Origin: Falsiroseomonas bella
GTDB taxonomy: Bacteria > Pseudomonadota > Alphaproteobacteria > Acetobacterales > Acetobacteraceae
Direction of reading: 5' to 3'
Length of the DNA: 64,000 nt
Assembly: GCF_003173615.1 (NCBI RefSeq)
Contig: NZ_QGNA01000003.1
Location: 496,001-560,000, forward strand
Shown: positions 12,909 to 20,573 of the stretch, one piece after another
Layout: every line of letters starts with the position of its first letter
Position numbering within the stretch: the stretch's first letter is position 1
Made by a program: the position numbers and the translations under genes
The notes under the pieces: model-generated
What the model saw: only the letters and a program-made list of their open reading frames with translations
Told to the model about the DNA's origin: nothing
The model's database searches: none

Positions 12909-12938
12909 TTGACGCCTCCGCGGCGCCCCCCCTACACA
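12909..12938 (+). promoter_or_regulatory. candidate housekeeping promoter for tRNA-Leu
   Basis: A -35-like TTGACG (12909-12914) is followed after 18 bases by TACACA (12933-12938). This would start transcription around 12945, about 12 bases before the mature tRNA. The -35 matches 5 of 6 consensus bases and the -10 only 3 of 6. Location is the main support. Confidence 0.4.
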
Positions 12939-12956
12939 GCGCCGCATCGCGCACCT

Positions 12957-13043
12957 GCCCAGGTGGCGGAATTGGTAGACGCGCAGGTTTCAGGTACCTG
13001 TGGCCGCGAGGCCGTGAAGGTTCGAGTCCTTTCCTGGGCACCA
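12957..13043 (+). tRNA. tRNA-Leu (anticodon CAG)
   Basis: The 87-nt gene folds as a class II tRNA. The acceptor stem GCCCAGG (12957-12963) pairs with CCTGGGC (13033-13039), followed by discriminator A and a genome-encoded CCA at 13041-13043. The D-arm is GGCGGAATTGGTAGAC. The anticodon stem CAGGT/ACCTG encloses TTCAGGT with anticodon CAG at 12991-12993. A long variable arm (TGGCCGCGAGGCCGT) and the T-arm GTTCGAGTC follow. These are leucine features, and CTG is expected to be a dominant leucine codon in a GC-rich genome. No integrase or duplicated tRNA end is nearby. Confidence 0.97.
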
Positions 13044-13081
13044 CCCGCGCCAAGCGGGTTTTCGAGAGGTGGTCGCGACCC

Positions 13082-13735
13082 ATGGGCGAGACCCTGTTCA
13101 CCCAAGGCGCCATGATCCGCCTCCACAAGCACGACCTGCCCGACGGGCTCGATTTCGGCGCCTCCGTCGCCATCGACACCGAGACGATGGGCCTCGACCC
13201 GCGGCGCGACCGGCTCTGCCTCGTCCAGCTCTCGGCCGGCGACGGCACGGCGCATTGCGTGCAGATCATCCCGCCTGCCCTCGGCGGCCGGGGCTCGGAC
13301 TGCCCGAACCTGAAGCGCCTGCTGGCCGATCCGGCGGTGCTGAAGATCTTCCACTTCGCCAGGTTCGACGTGGCGATGCTGCACCACGCGCTGGACGTCA
13401 CCGTCGCGCCGGTGGTCTGCACCAAGATCGCCTCCAAGCTGGTGCGGACCTACACCGACCGGCACGGGCTGAAGGATCTGCTGAAGGACCTGCTGGGGGT
13501 CGAGATCTCCAAGCAGCAGCAATCGAGCGACTGGGGCGCGCCGGACCTCACACCCGAACAGCTGGCCTATGCCGCCTCGGACGTGCTGCACCTGCATGCG
13601 CTCTGGGCGAAGCTGAAGGCGCTGCTGCAGCGCGAGGGGCGACTCGACCTCGCTGAGGCCTGTTACGCCTTTCTGCCAACCCGCGGCCGGCTCGACCTGC
13701 TCGGTTACGAGGACCCCGACCTCTTCGCCCACTGA
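13082..13735 (+). CDS. rnd: ribonuclease D (exonuclease domain only)
   Basis: The 217-residue DEDD-family 3'-5' exonuclease shows all four acidic motif residues: the D and E of AIDTETMGLD, the D of FHFARFDVAML and the D of YAASDVLHLHAL with the DEDDy tyrosine just before it. It lacks the C-terminal HRDC domains of E. coli RNase D, as is usual for short alphaproteobacterial forms. RNase D trims tRNA and other RNA 3' ends, fitting its position 38 bases after tRNA-Leu. ATG 13082 has GAGAGGTGG upstream; ATG 13112 (MIRLHKHDLP) is an alternative start. Confidence 0.92.
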   Translation: MGETLFTQGAMIRLHKHDLPDGLDFGASVAIDTETMGLDPRRDRLCLVQLSAGDGTAHCVQIIPPALGGRGSDCPNLKRLLADPAVLKIFHFARFDVAMLHHALDVTVAPVVCTKIASKLVRTYTDRHGLKDLLKDLLGVEISKQQQSSDWGAPDLTPEQLAYAASDVLHLHALWAKLKALLQREGRLDLAEACYAFLPTRGRLDLLGYEDPDLFAH

Positions 13736-13803
13736 TGGGTGGACTCATCCGTCAAGTGCGAAGCGCTAACCTCAAGCGTTTGTGAAGAACTGATTGTCGC
13801 ATA

Positions 13804-13820
13804 CTGGCACATTTCTTGTC
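13804..13820 (+). promoter_or_regulatory. candidate sigma-54 (-24/-12) promoter upstream of lptC-lptA-lptB-rpoN-hpf
   Basis: The 17 bases CTGGCAC-ATTTC-TTGTC have the spacing of the sigma-54 consensus YTGGCACGRNNNTTGCW. The -24 half is perfect; the -12 half has TTGT in place of TTGC, a significant mismatch. It lies about 50 bases before the GTG proposed for lptC, in an operon that itself encodes sigma-54. A weak sigma-70-like pair (TTGACC 13837-13842, CATACA 13860-13865, spacer 17) also occurs in the gap. Neither is proven. Confidence 0.35.
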
Positions 13821-13871
13821 CGATCGCTTTGTTGCGTTGACCCCCGCCATGCCGAGGCCCATACAAGGCTG

Positions 13872-14570
13872 GTGAAGTCCCCTCCCCTGATCCCTGCGCG
13901 CGGCCCCTCGCCGGCGGCCGCGGCGCGCCCGCCCGCCAGCCGGCTGCCGCCGCCGTCCCGTCGCAGGGCCCCGCCGACAGCCGGCCAGCTCATGCGGCGC
14001 CGCGTGGCGGTCGCGGTGGCCAAGCGCGTGCTCCCGCTCGCCGCGGTGGCCCTCCTCGCCGCCATCGCCCTCTGGCCGGAGATCGAAAGCGCCGCCGATC
14101 GCGGACGCGTGGCCTTCAAGCGCGTCACGGAGGTCCGGCCGGATGCGCTGAGCGTGGTGCAGCCGCGTTTCCAGGGCCTGGACGAGCAGAACCGCCCCTA
14201 CACGGTCACTGCCGACACCGCCGTGCAGGCCGGCAGCGAGGAGGTGGTGCAGTTGCGCGCGCCGCGCGCCGACCTGCTGCTGACCGATGGCGGCTGGCTC
14301 TACATGGAGGCGCGCGAGGGCCGCTACGACCGGCCACGCAACCATCTCGACCTCGCCGGCCGGGTGACGATCCACCACGACGACGGCACGCAGTTCGTCA
14401 CCGACCGCGCCGCCATCGACGTCACCGGCGGCAATGCCGCCGGCGATTCGCCGGTCGCCGCGCAGGGCCCCTTCGGCACGCTGACCGCCGAGGGCTTCCG
14501 GCTGCGCGACCGCGGCCAGGTGGTGGTCTTCACCGGCAAGGCCCGCGCCGTGCTGGAGGGCACGCCATGA
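13872..14570 (+). CDS. lptC: LPS export ABC transporter periplasmic protein LptC
   Basis: LptC is a bitopic inner-membrane protein that passes lipopolysaccharide from the LptBFG transporter to LptA. The predicted 232-residue product has a Pro/Arg-rich cytoplasmic head, one membrane segment (VLPLAAVALLAAIALWPEI) and a periplasmic beta-jellyroll with FQGLDEQNRPYTVTADTA and YDRPRNHLDLAGRVTIHHDDGT-type repeats. The start is uncertain: GTG 13872 has AAGG just upstream, while ATG 13992 (MRRRVAVAV) would remove the odd N-terminal head and give a family-typical protein. The stop overlaps lptA (ATGA). Confidence 0.88.
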   Translation: MKSPPLIPARGPSPAAAARPPASRLPPPSRRRAPPTAGQLMRRRVAVAVAKRVLPLAAVALLAAIALWPEIESAADRGRVAFKRVTEVRPDALSVVQPRFQGLDEQNRPYTVTADTAVQAGSEEVVQLRAPRADLLLTDGGWLYMEAREGRYDRPRNHLDLAGRVTIHHDDGTQFVTDRAAIDVTGGNAAGDSPVAAQGPFGTLTAEGFRLRDRGQVVVFTGKARAVLEGTP

Positions 14571-15562
14571 GGGCGGCCGGCGCGCTGGTGCTCGCCGCCC
14601 TGCTCGCCGCAGGCCCGGCGGCGGCGCAGACGCTCGACCTGACCCAGGGCGGGCCGGTCGAGATCACCTCCGAGGACGGGATCGAGTGGCGCCAGCAGGA
14701 GCAGGCGGTCATCGCGCAGGGCAATGCGCGCGCCGCGCGGGACGGCGTGATCATCGACGCCGACCGGCTGATCGCGCGCTATCGGCCGCGCAGCGGCGCG
14801 GCCGCGCAGCGGGAGGGCCAGTCCGCCGCAAGCCCCGTCTCCGGCAGCGAGATCTGGCGCCTCGAGGCCGAGGGGAATGTCCGGATCACCTCCGCCAGCG
14901 AGAAGGCCACCGGCAGCCGCGCGGTCTACGACATGGACCAGGCGGTGATGGTGCTCTCCGGCCAGGGCCTCGCGCTGGAGACGCCGGACCAGCGGATCAC
15001 GGCGCGCGAAAGCCTGGAATACTGGCCGCAGCGGCGCATGGCGGTCGCGCGCGGCGGGGCGGTGGTCACCACCACCGACGACCGCCGCATCACCGCCGAC
15101 ACGCTCGTCGCCCATTTCATGGAGAACCCGGCGGCCGGAGCGCCTACGGCGCAGCCCGCCGCCCAGCCTGCGGCGCAGCCGGGCCGCCCCGGCATCCCGG
15201 GCCTTCCCGGCGGCGGCGAGGGTAGCCGCATCGACCGCGTCGAGGCCTTCGGGCAGGTCGAGATCCGCACGCCGGACGAAGTGGTGCGCGGCGAGCGCGG
15301 GGTCTATTCGCCGCAGACCGGCATGGCGCGCCTGCTCGGCGGCGTCCGCATCACGCGCGGCGACAACCAGCTGAACGGGCAGGAAGCCATCGTGAACCTG
15401 CGCAGCGGCATCGCGCGCCTCGTCTCCGCGCCCGGCCAGCGCGTCCAGGGCCTGATCGTGCCGCAGCAGGGCCAGCCCGGCGAGGCGCAGCTGCCGCCGG
15501 CCGGCATGCCGCAGGGCGCCGCCCGGCAGCCACGCCAGCCGCGCCCGGGGGCCGCGCCATGA
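14567..15562 (+). CDS. lptA: LPS transport periplasmic protein LptA
   Basis: LptA forms the periplasmic bridge that carries LPS to the outer membrane. The 331-residue product has a signal peptide (MRAAGALVLAALLAAGPAAAQ) and OstA-like beta repeats such as GVIIDADRLIARY, NVRITSASEKATGSRAVYD and ERGVYSPQTGMARLLGGVRITRG. It is longer than E. coli LptA (185 residues). An Ala/Pro/Gln-rich insert near residues 192-222 separates two beta blocks, and there is a Pro/Gln-rich tail. It overlaps lptC upstream and lptB downstream, each by ATGA. Confidence 0.92.
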   Translation: MRAAGALVLAALLAAGPAAAQTLDLTQGGPVEITSEDGIEWRQQEQAVIAQGNARAARDGVIIDADRLIARYRPRSGAAAQREGQSAASPVSGSEIWRLEAEGNVRITSASEKATGSRAVYDMDQAVMVLSGQGLALETPDQRITARESLEYWPQRRMAVARGGAVVTTTDDRRITADTLVAHFMENPAAGAPTAQPAAQPAAQPGRPGIPGLPGGGEGSRIDRVEAFGQVEIRTPDEVVRGERGVYSPQTGMARLLGGVRITRGDNQLNGQEAIVNLRSGIARLVSAPGQRVQGLIVPQQGQPGEAQLPPAGMPQGAARQPRQPRPGAAP

Positions 15563-16341
15563 GCCCGCCGGACAGCCCGCGCGCCGAGGGCGGACCCGCC
15601 ATCCGCCTGGCCGCGCAGAATGCCGGCCTCGTCGCGATCGGGCTCGGCAAGCGCTACAAGAAGCGCCCGGTGGTGCGCGGCGTCTCGGTGAACCTGAAGC
15701 GCGGCGAGGCGGTGGGGCTGCTCGGCCCGAACGGCGCCGGCAAGACCACGACCTTCTACATGATGACCGGCCTCGTGCAGCCCGACGAAGGCCAGGTGAT
15801 GATGGACGGTCACGACGTGACCTTCCTGCCGATGTATCGCCGCGCGCGGCTCGGCCTCGGCTACCTGCCGCAGGAGGCCTCGATCTTCCGCGGCCTCAGC
15901 GTGGAGGACAACATCCGCGCCGCGCTCGAGGTGATCGAGCCGATCCGCGACCGCCGAGAGCAGATGCTGGACGCGCTGCTGGCCGAGTTCGGCATCGCGC
16001 ATCTGCGCCGCGCCCCTGCCCTCGCGCTCTCGGGCGGCGAGCGGCGGCGCTGCGAGATCGCGCGCGCGCTGGCCACGCAGCCCGCCTACATCCTGCTGGA
16101 CGAGCCGCTGGCCGGCATCGACCCGATCGCCGTCGGCGAGATCCGCGACCTGGTGAAGCACCTGAAGGACCGCGGCATCGGCGTGCTGATCACCGACCAC
16201 AATGTGCGCGAGACTCTGGAGATCATCGACCGCGCCTACATCCTCCACGAAGGCCAGGTGCTGATGGAGGGCAGCCCGCGCGACATCGTCGAGCATGAGG
16301 GCGTGCGCCGCGTCTACCTTGGGGAAAGGTTTTCCCTCTAG
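15559..16341 (+). CDS. lptB: LPS export ABC transporter ATP-binding protein LptB
   Basis: The 260-residue cytoplasmic ATPase powers LPS extraction by LptBFG. Walker A is LLGPNGAGKTTTFYMMTG, the Q-loop region is YLPQEASIFRGLSVEDN, the signature is LSGGERRRCEIARALA, Walker B is YILLDEPLAGID and the switch histidine is in ITDHNVRETL. These are textbook LptB forms. About 20 extra N-terminal residues precede the core. The ATG overlaps the lptA stop and the rpoN gene follows after 51 bases. lptF and lptG are not in this window. Confidence 0.97.
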   Translation: MSPPDSPRAEGGPAIRLAAQNAGLVAIGLGKRYKKRPVVRGVSVNLKRGEAVGLLGPNGAGKTTTFYMMTGLVQPDEGQVMMDGHDVTFLPMYRRARLGLGYLPQEASIFRGLSVEDNIRAALEVIEPIRDRREQMLDALLAEFGIAHLRRAPALALSGGERRRCEIARALATQPAYILLDEPLAGIDPIAVGEIRDLVKHLKDRGIGVLITDHNVRETLEIIDRAYILHEGQVLMEGSPRDIVEHEGVRRVYLGERFSL

Positions 16342-16392
16342 GGGCGCGGCGATGGGTGGGGGGAACCGCAGGCAGCAGCCGCACGGGTCGCC

Positions 16393-17880
16393 ATGGCGCT
16401 AGGTCCACGCCTCGACCTGCGGCAGTCGCAGTCGCTGGTGATGACGCCGCAGTTGCGGCAGGCCATCAAGCTTCTGCAGTCCTCCAACGTCGAGGTTTCC
16501 GCCTTCGTCGAGGAGGAGCTGGAACGCAACCCGCTGCTCGAGCGCGACGAGCGCCCCGAGCCGCGCACCACGGCGGATGAGCGCGCACCGGAACCCGCCG
16601 CCCCCGAGCCCGCGGATGCGCACGCCGCCGCGACCTCCGACGCGCTGCCCGCCGAGGGTGCCGCGCCGCTCGATGCCGAATGGGACAACGTCTACGACCC
16701 CGACGGCGCGGCCGGGCTCGGCACCGGGATCGGGCGCGGCGGCCGCGGCGACTTCGAGGACGACCTCTCCGGCATCGAGGAGGTCGCCGATGCCCGGCTG
16801 ACGCTGCGCGAGCATCTGGGCGAGCAGATCCGCCTGACCTTCCACGCGGCGCAGGAGCGGCTGATCGCGGCGCAGATGCTGGCGATGGTGGATGCCGCGG
16901 GCCGGCTGCCGGTGACCGATGCCGCGATCGCCACGGCCATGGGGTGCGAGGAGGCGCTGGTGGCCGGCGTCCGCCGGCGGCTGCAGCGGCTCGATCCGGT
17001 GGGCATGTTCGCGCAGAGCCTGCGCGAATGCCTCGCCGTGCAGCTGGCGGAGCTGAACCGGCTCGATCCCTGCATGGAGGCGCTGCTCGACAACCTGGAC
17101 ATGCTCGCGCGGCGCGACCTGCGCGGGCTGATGAAGGTCTGCGGGGTGGATTCGGAAGACCTCGCCGACATGATCACCGAGCTCAAGCGGCTGGATCCCA
17201 AGCCCGGCGCCAACTGGGACGCCGCGCCGCCGCCCATGGTGGTGCCGGACGTGCTGATGCGCCGCCTCGAGAACGGCGAGTGGAGCGTGGAGCTGAACCC
17301 GGAGACGCTGCCGCGGGTGCTGGTGAACCGCGGTTTCCACGCGCGCGCGGTGGTCGGCGCGAAGTCCAAGGACGACAAGGCCTTCCTGGCGGACCGGCTG
17401 CAGAGCGCGACCTGGCTGGTCAAGTCGCTCGAACAGCGGGCCAACACCATCCTGAAGGTGGCGGCCGAGATCGTGCGCCGGCAGGACGGCTTCTTCCGCC
17501 ATGGCGTGGCGCATCTGCGCCCGCTGATCCTGCGCGACGTGGCGGAAGCCGTCTCCATGCATGAGAGCACCGTCAGCAGGGTGACCGCGAACAAGCACAT
17601 CGCGACGCCGCGCGGGACCTTCGAGCTCAAGTATTTCTTCACCACCGCCATCGCCGGCACGTCCGGCAACGAGGCCCATTCCGCGGAAGCGATCCGTTTC
17701 CGCATCCGGGAGATGATCGCGCAGGAGCACCCGGACGACATCCTCTCGGACGACGCCATCGTCGAAAGGTTGCGGAAGGAAGGTGTGGACATCGCGCGGC
17801 GAACGGTGGCCAAATACCGGGAGGCGCTGCGTATTCCCTCATCGGTGCAGCGCAAGCGGGAGAAGGCCGTCCCGGCCTGA
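16393..17880 (+). CDS. rpoN: RNA polymerase sigma-54 factor
   Basis: The 495-residue protein directs RNA polymerase to -24/-12 promoters that need enhancer-binding ATPases. Region I is the Gln/Leu-rich start LDLRQSQSLVMTPQLRQAIKLLQ, followed by an acidic, Ala/Pro-rich region II. A core-binding domain comes next, then a helix-turn-helix region (LRDVAEAVSMHESTVSRVTANK). The RpoN box is present as ARRTVAKYREAL near the C-terminus. Linkage lptB-rpoN-hpf is conserved in many proteobacteria. It is probably transcribed with the lpt genes, with its stop 44 bases before hpf. Confidence 0.97.
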   Translation: MALGPRLDLRQSQSLVMTPQLRQAIKLLQSSNVEVSAFVEEELERNPLLERDERPEPRTTADERAPEPAAPEPADAHAAATSDALPAEGAAPLDAEWDNVYDPDGAAGLGTGIGRGGRGDFEDDLSGIEEVADARLTLREHLGEQIRLTFHAAQERLIAAQMLAMVDAAGRLPVTDAAIATAMGCEEALVAGVRRRLQRLDPVGMFAQSLRECLAVQLAELNRLDPCMEALLDNLDMLARRDLRGLMKVCGVDSEDLADMITELKRLDPKPGANWDAAPPPMVVPDVLMRRLENGEWSVELNPETLPRVLVNRGFHARAVVGAKSKDDKAFLADRLQSATWLVKSLEQRANTILKVAAEIVRRQDGFFRHGVAHLRPLILRDVAEAVSMHESTVSRVTANKHIATPRGTFELKYFFTTAIAGTSGNEAHSAEAIRFRIREMIAQEHPDDILSDDAIVERLRKEGVDIARRTVAKYREALRIPSSVQRKREKAVPA

Positions 17881-17924
17881 CCGTGGGTGGCCCTCTCCGA
17901 CCTCTGGAGCGGAGTTCACCCCAC

Positions 17925-18530
17925 ATGCACATCACTGTCGCGGGCAAGCAGGTCGAAACCGGCGAAGCGCTGCAGACCCATGTCCGCGAAGGCCTAGGCA
18001 CCATCGCGCGAAAGTATTTCGACCACGCGTTGGAAGCCAACGTGACCTTCCGCCGCAACGGCAAGGGCCACGCCTTCGTCTGCGACATCAACCTCAAGGC
18101 CGGGCGCGACCTGTTCATGCGCGGCGAGGGCGAGGGCCCCGACGCGCACCGCGCCTTCGAGGAGGCGGCCGAACATGTTGCGAAGCGGCTGCGTCGCTAC
18201 AGGCGCCGGGTGAACGACCATGCGCGCAGCATGGCCGCGGAGCGCGACCGTCCGCTAGGCGAGCCGGCGCGGCAGATGGTGCTGCGCCAGCCTGAGGAAG
18301 ACATGGAGGATGCGGCCGAAACCGTGGTGGCGAACGGCCAGGATCATCCCGCGGTGATCGCGGAATCCGTCACCAGCATCGAGGAACTGACCGTCAGCGA
18401 GGCGGTGATGCGGCTCGACCTGCTGCAGGCGCCGGCGCTGATGTTCCGCAACCGCGCCTCGCGCGCGATGAACGTGGTGTTCCGCCGCGCCGACGGCCAT
18501 GTCGGCTGGATCGACGCGAAGGCCGGCTGA
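17925..18530 (+). CDS. hpf: long-form ribosome hibernation-promoting factor
   Basis: The 201-residue protein has an N-terminal S30AE/YfiA domain (MHITVAGKQVETGEALQTHV; YFDHALEANVTFRRNGKGHAFVCDI), an acidic linker, and a C-terminal dimerisation domain with RLDLLQAPALMFRNRASRAMNVVFRRADGHVGWI-type sequence. This long form drives 100S ribosome dimers by itself, as in many alphaproteobacteria. ATG 17925 is preceded by GGAGCGGAG (17906-17914). It is the last gene of the lpt-rpoN operon and is followed by a strong hairpin terminator. Confidence 0.93.
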   Translation: MHITVAGKQVETGEALQTHVREGLGTIARKYFDHALEANVTFRRNGKGHAFVCDINLKAGRDLFMRGEGEGPDAHRAFEEAAEHVAKRLRRYRRRVNDHARSMAAERDRPLGEPARQMVLRQPEEDMEDAAETVVANGQDHPAVIAESVTSIEELTVSEAVMRLDLLQAPALMFRNRASRAMNVVFRRADGHVGWIDAKAG

Positions 18531-18539
18531 CGCCCTTCG

Positions 18540-18563
18540 CCTCCCCCGCTGCCGCGGGGGAGG
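18540..18563 (+). terminator. hairpin terminator after hpf
   Basis: CCTCCCCCGC (18540-18549) and GCGGGGGAGG (18554-18563) form a perfect 10-bp stem with a TGCC loop, starting 10 bases after the hpf stop and followed by CTTTC. It sits between convergent genes, so it could act in both directions. The arm sequence is close to the arms of the palindromic repeats at 26113-26225 and 32239-32277, so it may descend from the same repeat family. Confidence 0.75.
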
Positions 18564-18581
18564 CTTTCGGGCGCCCTGCCC

Positions 18582-19541
18582 CTATTCGACCTTCGCGCCC
18601 ACCGCGCGCGCGATCTCCGTCCATTTCGTGATCTCGGCGCGCTGGAAGTCGGCCAGTTCCTCCGGCGTGGAGCCGACCGGCACCGTGCCCGCCGCGCGCA
18701 TCCGCTGTTGGACATCCGCGTCTCGGACGGCGCCCACGAAGGCCGCGTTGAGCCGCTTCACCGTATCGGCTGGCGTCCGCGCGGGTGCGAAGATGCCGTG
18801 CCAGGCGGTGCCCACCACGCCGGGCAGCGTCTCCGCGATGGTCGGCAGGTCCGGCAGCACGGCGCTGCGCTCCGCGCCCGCCACCGCGATGCCGCGCAGC
18901 CGCCCCGCCTGCAGCAGCGGCAGGATGTTCGCGACATCGGCGATGGTCATGGAAATGTGGCCGGCCTGCAGATCCACCAGCATCGGCCCGCCGCCGCGAT
19001 AGGGCACGTGCTCGATCTGCAGCCCGCCACCGGCGCGCTTCAGCATCTCCGTCAGCAGATGCGGCAGGCTGCCCGCGCCGGCCGTGCCGTAGTTCAGCTT
19101 GCCCGGCTCCGCCTTGGCCAGCGCCACCAGCTCGGCGACCGTGCGCGCCGGCACCGAGGGGTGCACGGCCAGCATGAACTCCACTTGCGCCGCCAGCGTC
19201 ACTGGCGCGAAGTCGGCGACCGGATCGTACGGCATGCGGGTGTAGACCGCGGCGTTCAGCGCATGGGTGGCGATGTTGCCCCAGACCACCGTGCTGCCAT
19301 CGGGCGCGCTGCGCGCCACCTGCTCGGATCCGAGCATGCCGCCTGCGCCGCCGCGGTTCTCCACCACCACGGCGCCGCCCAGCAGTTCCGCCACCTTCGG
19401 CTGCACGATCCGCGCGACCAGGTCCACCGACCCGCCCGGCGGAAACGGCGCCACGATCCGGAGCGCCGGTGCCTGTGCGAAGGCCCGCCGGGCGGCCAGC
19501 GACGCCGCGCCCGCAAGCAGAATGCGTCTTCCAACCCGCAT
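18582..19541 (-). CDS. Bug-family (tripartite tricarboxylate transporter) solute-binding protein
   Basis: The 319-residue exported receptor has a twin-arginine-like leader (RRILLAGAASLAARRAFAQ) and Bug hallmarks: IVAPFPPGGSVDLVARI, VVVENRGGAGGMLGSEQVARS-type ligand loop, NYGTAGAGSLPHLLTEM and HVPYRGGGPMLVDLQAGHI. Bug receptors bind carboxylates or related small molecules for TctAB-type carriers. No TctA or TctB gene is in the window, so it is an orphan receptor, common in Acetobacteraceae and Burkholderiales. ATG 19539-19541 is preceded by a strong AGGAGGGAGG. The ligand cannot be deduced. Confidence 0.93.
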   Translation of the reverse strand: MRVGRRILLAGAASLAARRAFAQAPALRIVAPFPPGGSVDLVARIVQPKVAELLGGAVVVENRGGAGGMLGSEQVARSAPDGSTVVWGNIATHALNAAVYTRMPYDPVADFAPVTLAAQVEFMLAVHPSVPARTVAELVALAKAEPGKLNYGTAGAGSLPHLLTEMLKRAGGGLQIEHVPYRGGGPMLVDLQAGHISMTIADVANILPLLQAGRLRGIAVAGAERSAVLPDLPTIAETLPGVVGTAWHGIFAPARTPADTVKRLNAAFVGAVRDADVQQRMRAAGTVPVGSTPEELADFQRAEITKWTEIARAVGAKVE

Positions 19542-19598
19542 GGCGCGTTCCTCCCTCCTGCCGTTGCCGGCAAGCCTAGGAGTGCGCGCGGCGTGGGG

Positions 19599-19853
19599 TC
19601 AATGAACCGCGACGGGCTCCATCTCGTGTTGCAGGATCGCAGCGGCCGCGAGCTGGCTGCTCGGCGCGGCGCCGATCGGCGTGCCGTCGGCCGCGTGGAT
19701 CGAGAAGGCGCGGGCACCGTTCAGGACGACCGGCCGCACATAGGCCAGTTCCTCGAGCCCGAGGCGGGCGAAATCCTGCACGGAAAGGTTGCGCAGCGCC
19801 GCGGCGCTGATCTGGATGCGGCCCGTCTCGGCGCCGCCGTCATGCTCGTTCAT
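19599..19853 (-). CDS. DUF1150-family protein
   Basis: The 84-residue soluble protein contains the conserved block LGLEELAYVRPVVLNGARAFSIHAADGTPIG, which I recognise as DUF1150. The family is small, alphaproteobacterial and typically encoded directly after an Hsp20 gene, as here (61 bases downstream of hsp20, same strand). Co-expression with the heat-shock gene is likely, but no molecular function is known. The start has GGAAGGAG 7 bases upstream. Confidence 0.85.
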   Translation of the reverse strand: MNEHDGGAETGRIQISAAALRNLSVQDFARLGLEELAYVRPVVLNGARAFSIHAADGTPIGAAPSSQLAAAAILQHEMEPVAVH

Positions 19854-19914
19854 GGTGCACTCCTTCCGGCACGTCCCCGAGAGGCCCGTGCCCGTGTTGC
19901 GAGGGTGTCGTCGG

Positions 19915-20397
19915 TCACCCCTCCTTGACGCGGCCGTCCGTCATCGGCTCGGCCAGGCCCCCCACGACGGGGCGCTGCGCGCCGTTTCCGCGGGTGGCGA
20001 TCTGGATCGTCTTGACCCGCGCCTCCGGCAGGGGGCGACGCAGGTCCACATGCAGCAGGCCGTTGTCCAGCCAGGCCCCTTCCACCTCGATGCCCTCGGC
20101 CAGCACGAAGGCGCGCTGGAACTGGCGGGCGGCGATGCCGCGATGGAGGAAGACGCGGCCTTCCGTGTCCTCCTTCTGGCGGCCGCGGATCACCAACTGG
20201 TTGTCTTCCTGCGTGATCTGCAGGTCGTCCATCGAGAAGCCCGCGACGGCGAGCGTGATGCGCAGCCGCGTGTCGCCGGTCTGCTCGATGTTGTAGGGCG
20301 GGTAGCCGTCGGCGTTCTTCTGCACCCGGTCGAGCATCTGCTCGAGATGGTCGAAGCCGAGGAAAAGCGGCGAACCGAACAGCGAGGGACGCGACAT
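19915..20397 (-). CDS. Hsp20-family small heat-shock protein
   Basis: The 160-residue chaperone has an alpha-crystallin domain: YPPYNIEQTGDTRLRITLAVAGFSMDDLQI, NQLVIRGRQ, and FLHRGIAARQFQRAFVLAEGIEVEGAWLDNGLLHVDL. It follows the IbpA pattern, with an N-terminal region (SLFGSPLFLGFDHLEQMLDR) and a C-terminal tail used in oligomerisation. Small Hsps hold unfolding proteins for later refolding. A possible RpoH promoter lies about 100 bases upstream, and its leader contains GC-rich hairpins. It is followed by the DUF1150 gene. Confidence 0.95.
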   Translation of the reverse strand: MSRPSLFGSPLFLGFDHLEQMLDRVQKNADGYPPYNIEQTGDTRLRITLAVAGFSMDDLQITQEDNQLVIRGRQKEDTEGRVFLHRGIAARQFQRAFVLAEGIEVEGAWLDNGLLHVDLRRPLPEARVKTIQIATRGNGAQRPVVGGLAEPMTDGRVKEG

Positions 20398-20426
20398 CCT
20401 GGGTTCCCCTGGCCTCCCCCATCCCC

Positions 20427-20442
20427 GCCGGCGTTGGCCGGC
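20427..20442 (-). promoter_or_regulatory. hairpin in the hsp20 leader
   Basis: GCCGGC (20427-20432) and GCCGGC (20437-20442) form a perfect 6-bp stem with a 4-base loop, about 30-45 bases upstream of the hsp20 ATG on the minus strand. A second short hairpin, CCTGC-ATC-GCAGG, is farther upstream. Leaders of rhizobial small heat-shock genes often contain RNA thermometers, but I cannot see the diagnostic ROSE sequence, so the thermometer idea is only a suggestion. Confidence 0.3.
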
Positions 20443-20500
20443 CTGGATGTGCTGGGCAAGGCATCCGAAATGCAGGACCCGAAGCGCCCTGCGATGCAGG

Positions 20501-20529
20501 ATTTTGGCCCTGTCTCATGCCGTTGCAAG
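20501..20529 (-). promoter_or_regulatory. candidate RpoH (sigma-32) promoter for hsp20
   Basis: On the minus strand CCCTTG (CTTG core at 20529-20526) is followed after 18 bases by CCAAAAT (20507-20501). The alphaproteobacterial sigma-32 pattern is CTTG, 17-18 bases, then a C-rich/AT -10 such as CYTATNT. Core and spacing fit, but the -10 is only partial. Transcription would begin near 20493, leaving a leader of about 95 bases. Confidence 0.45.
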
Positions 20530-20573
20530 GGGGGTGGCGGGGGGCTAGGTCTGGCGTCCTGCGGACCCCAGCG

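Noticed and set aside
12957-13043. tRNA-Leu as an integration site for a mobile element
   Set aside because: No integrase, no second copy of the tRNA 3' end and no compositional change nearby; RNase D follows at once.
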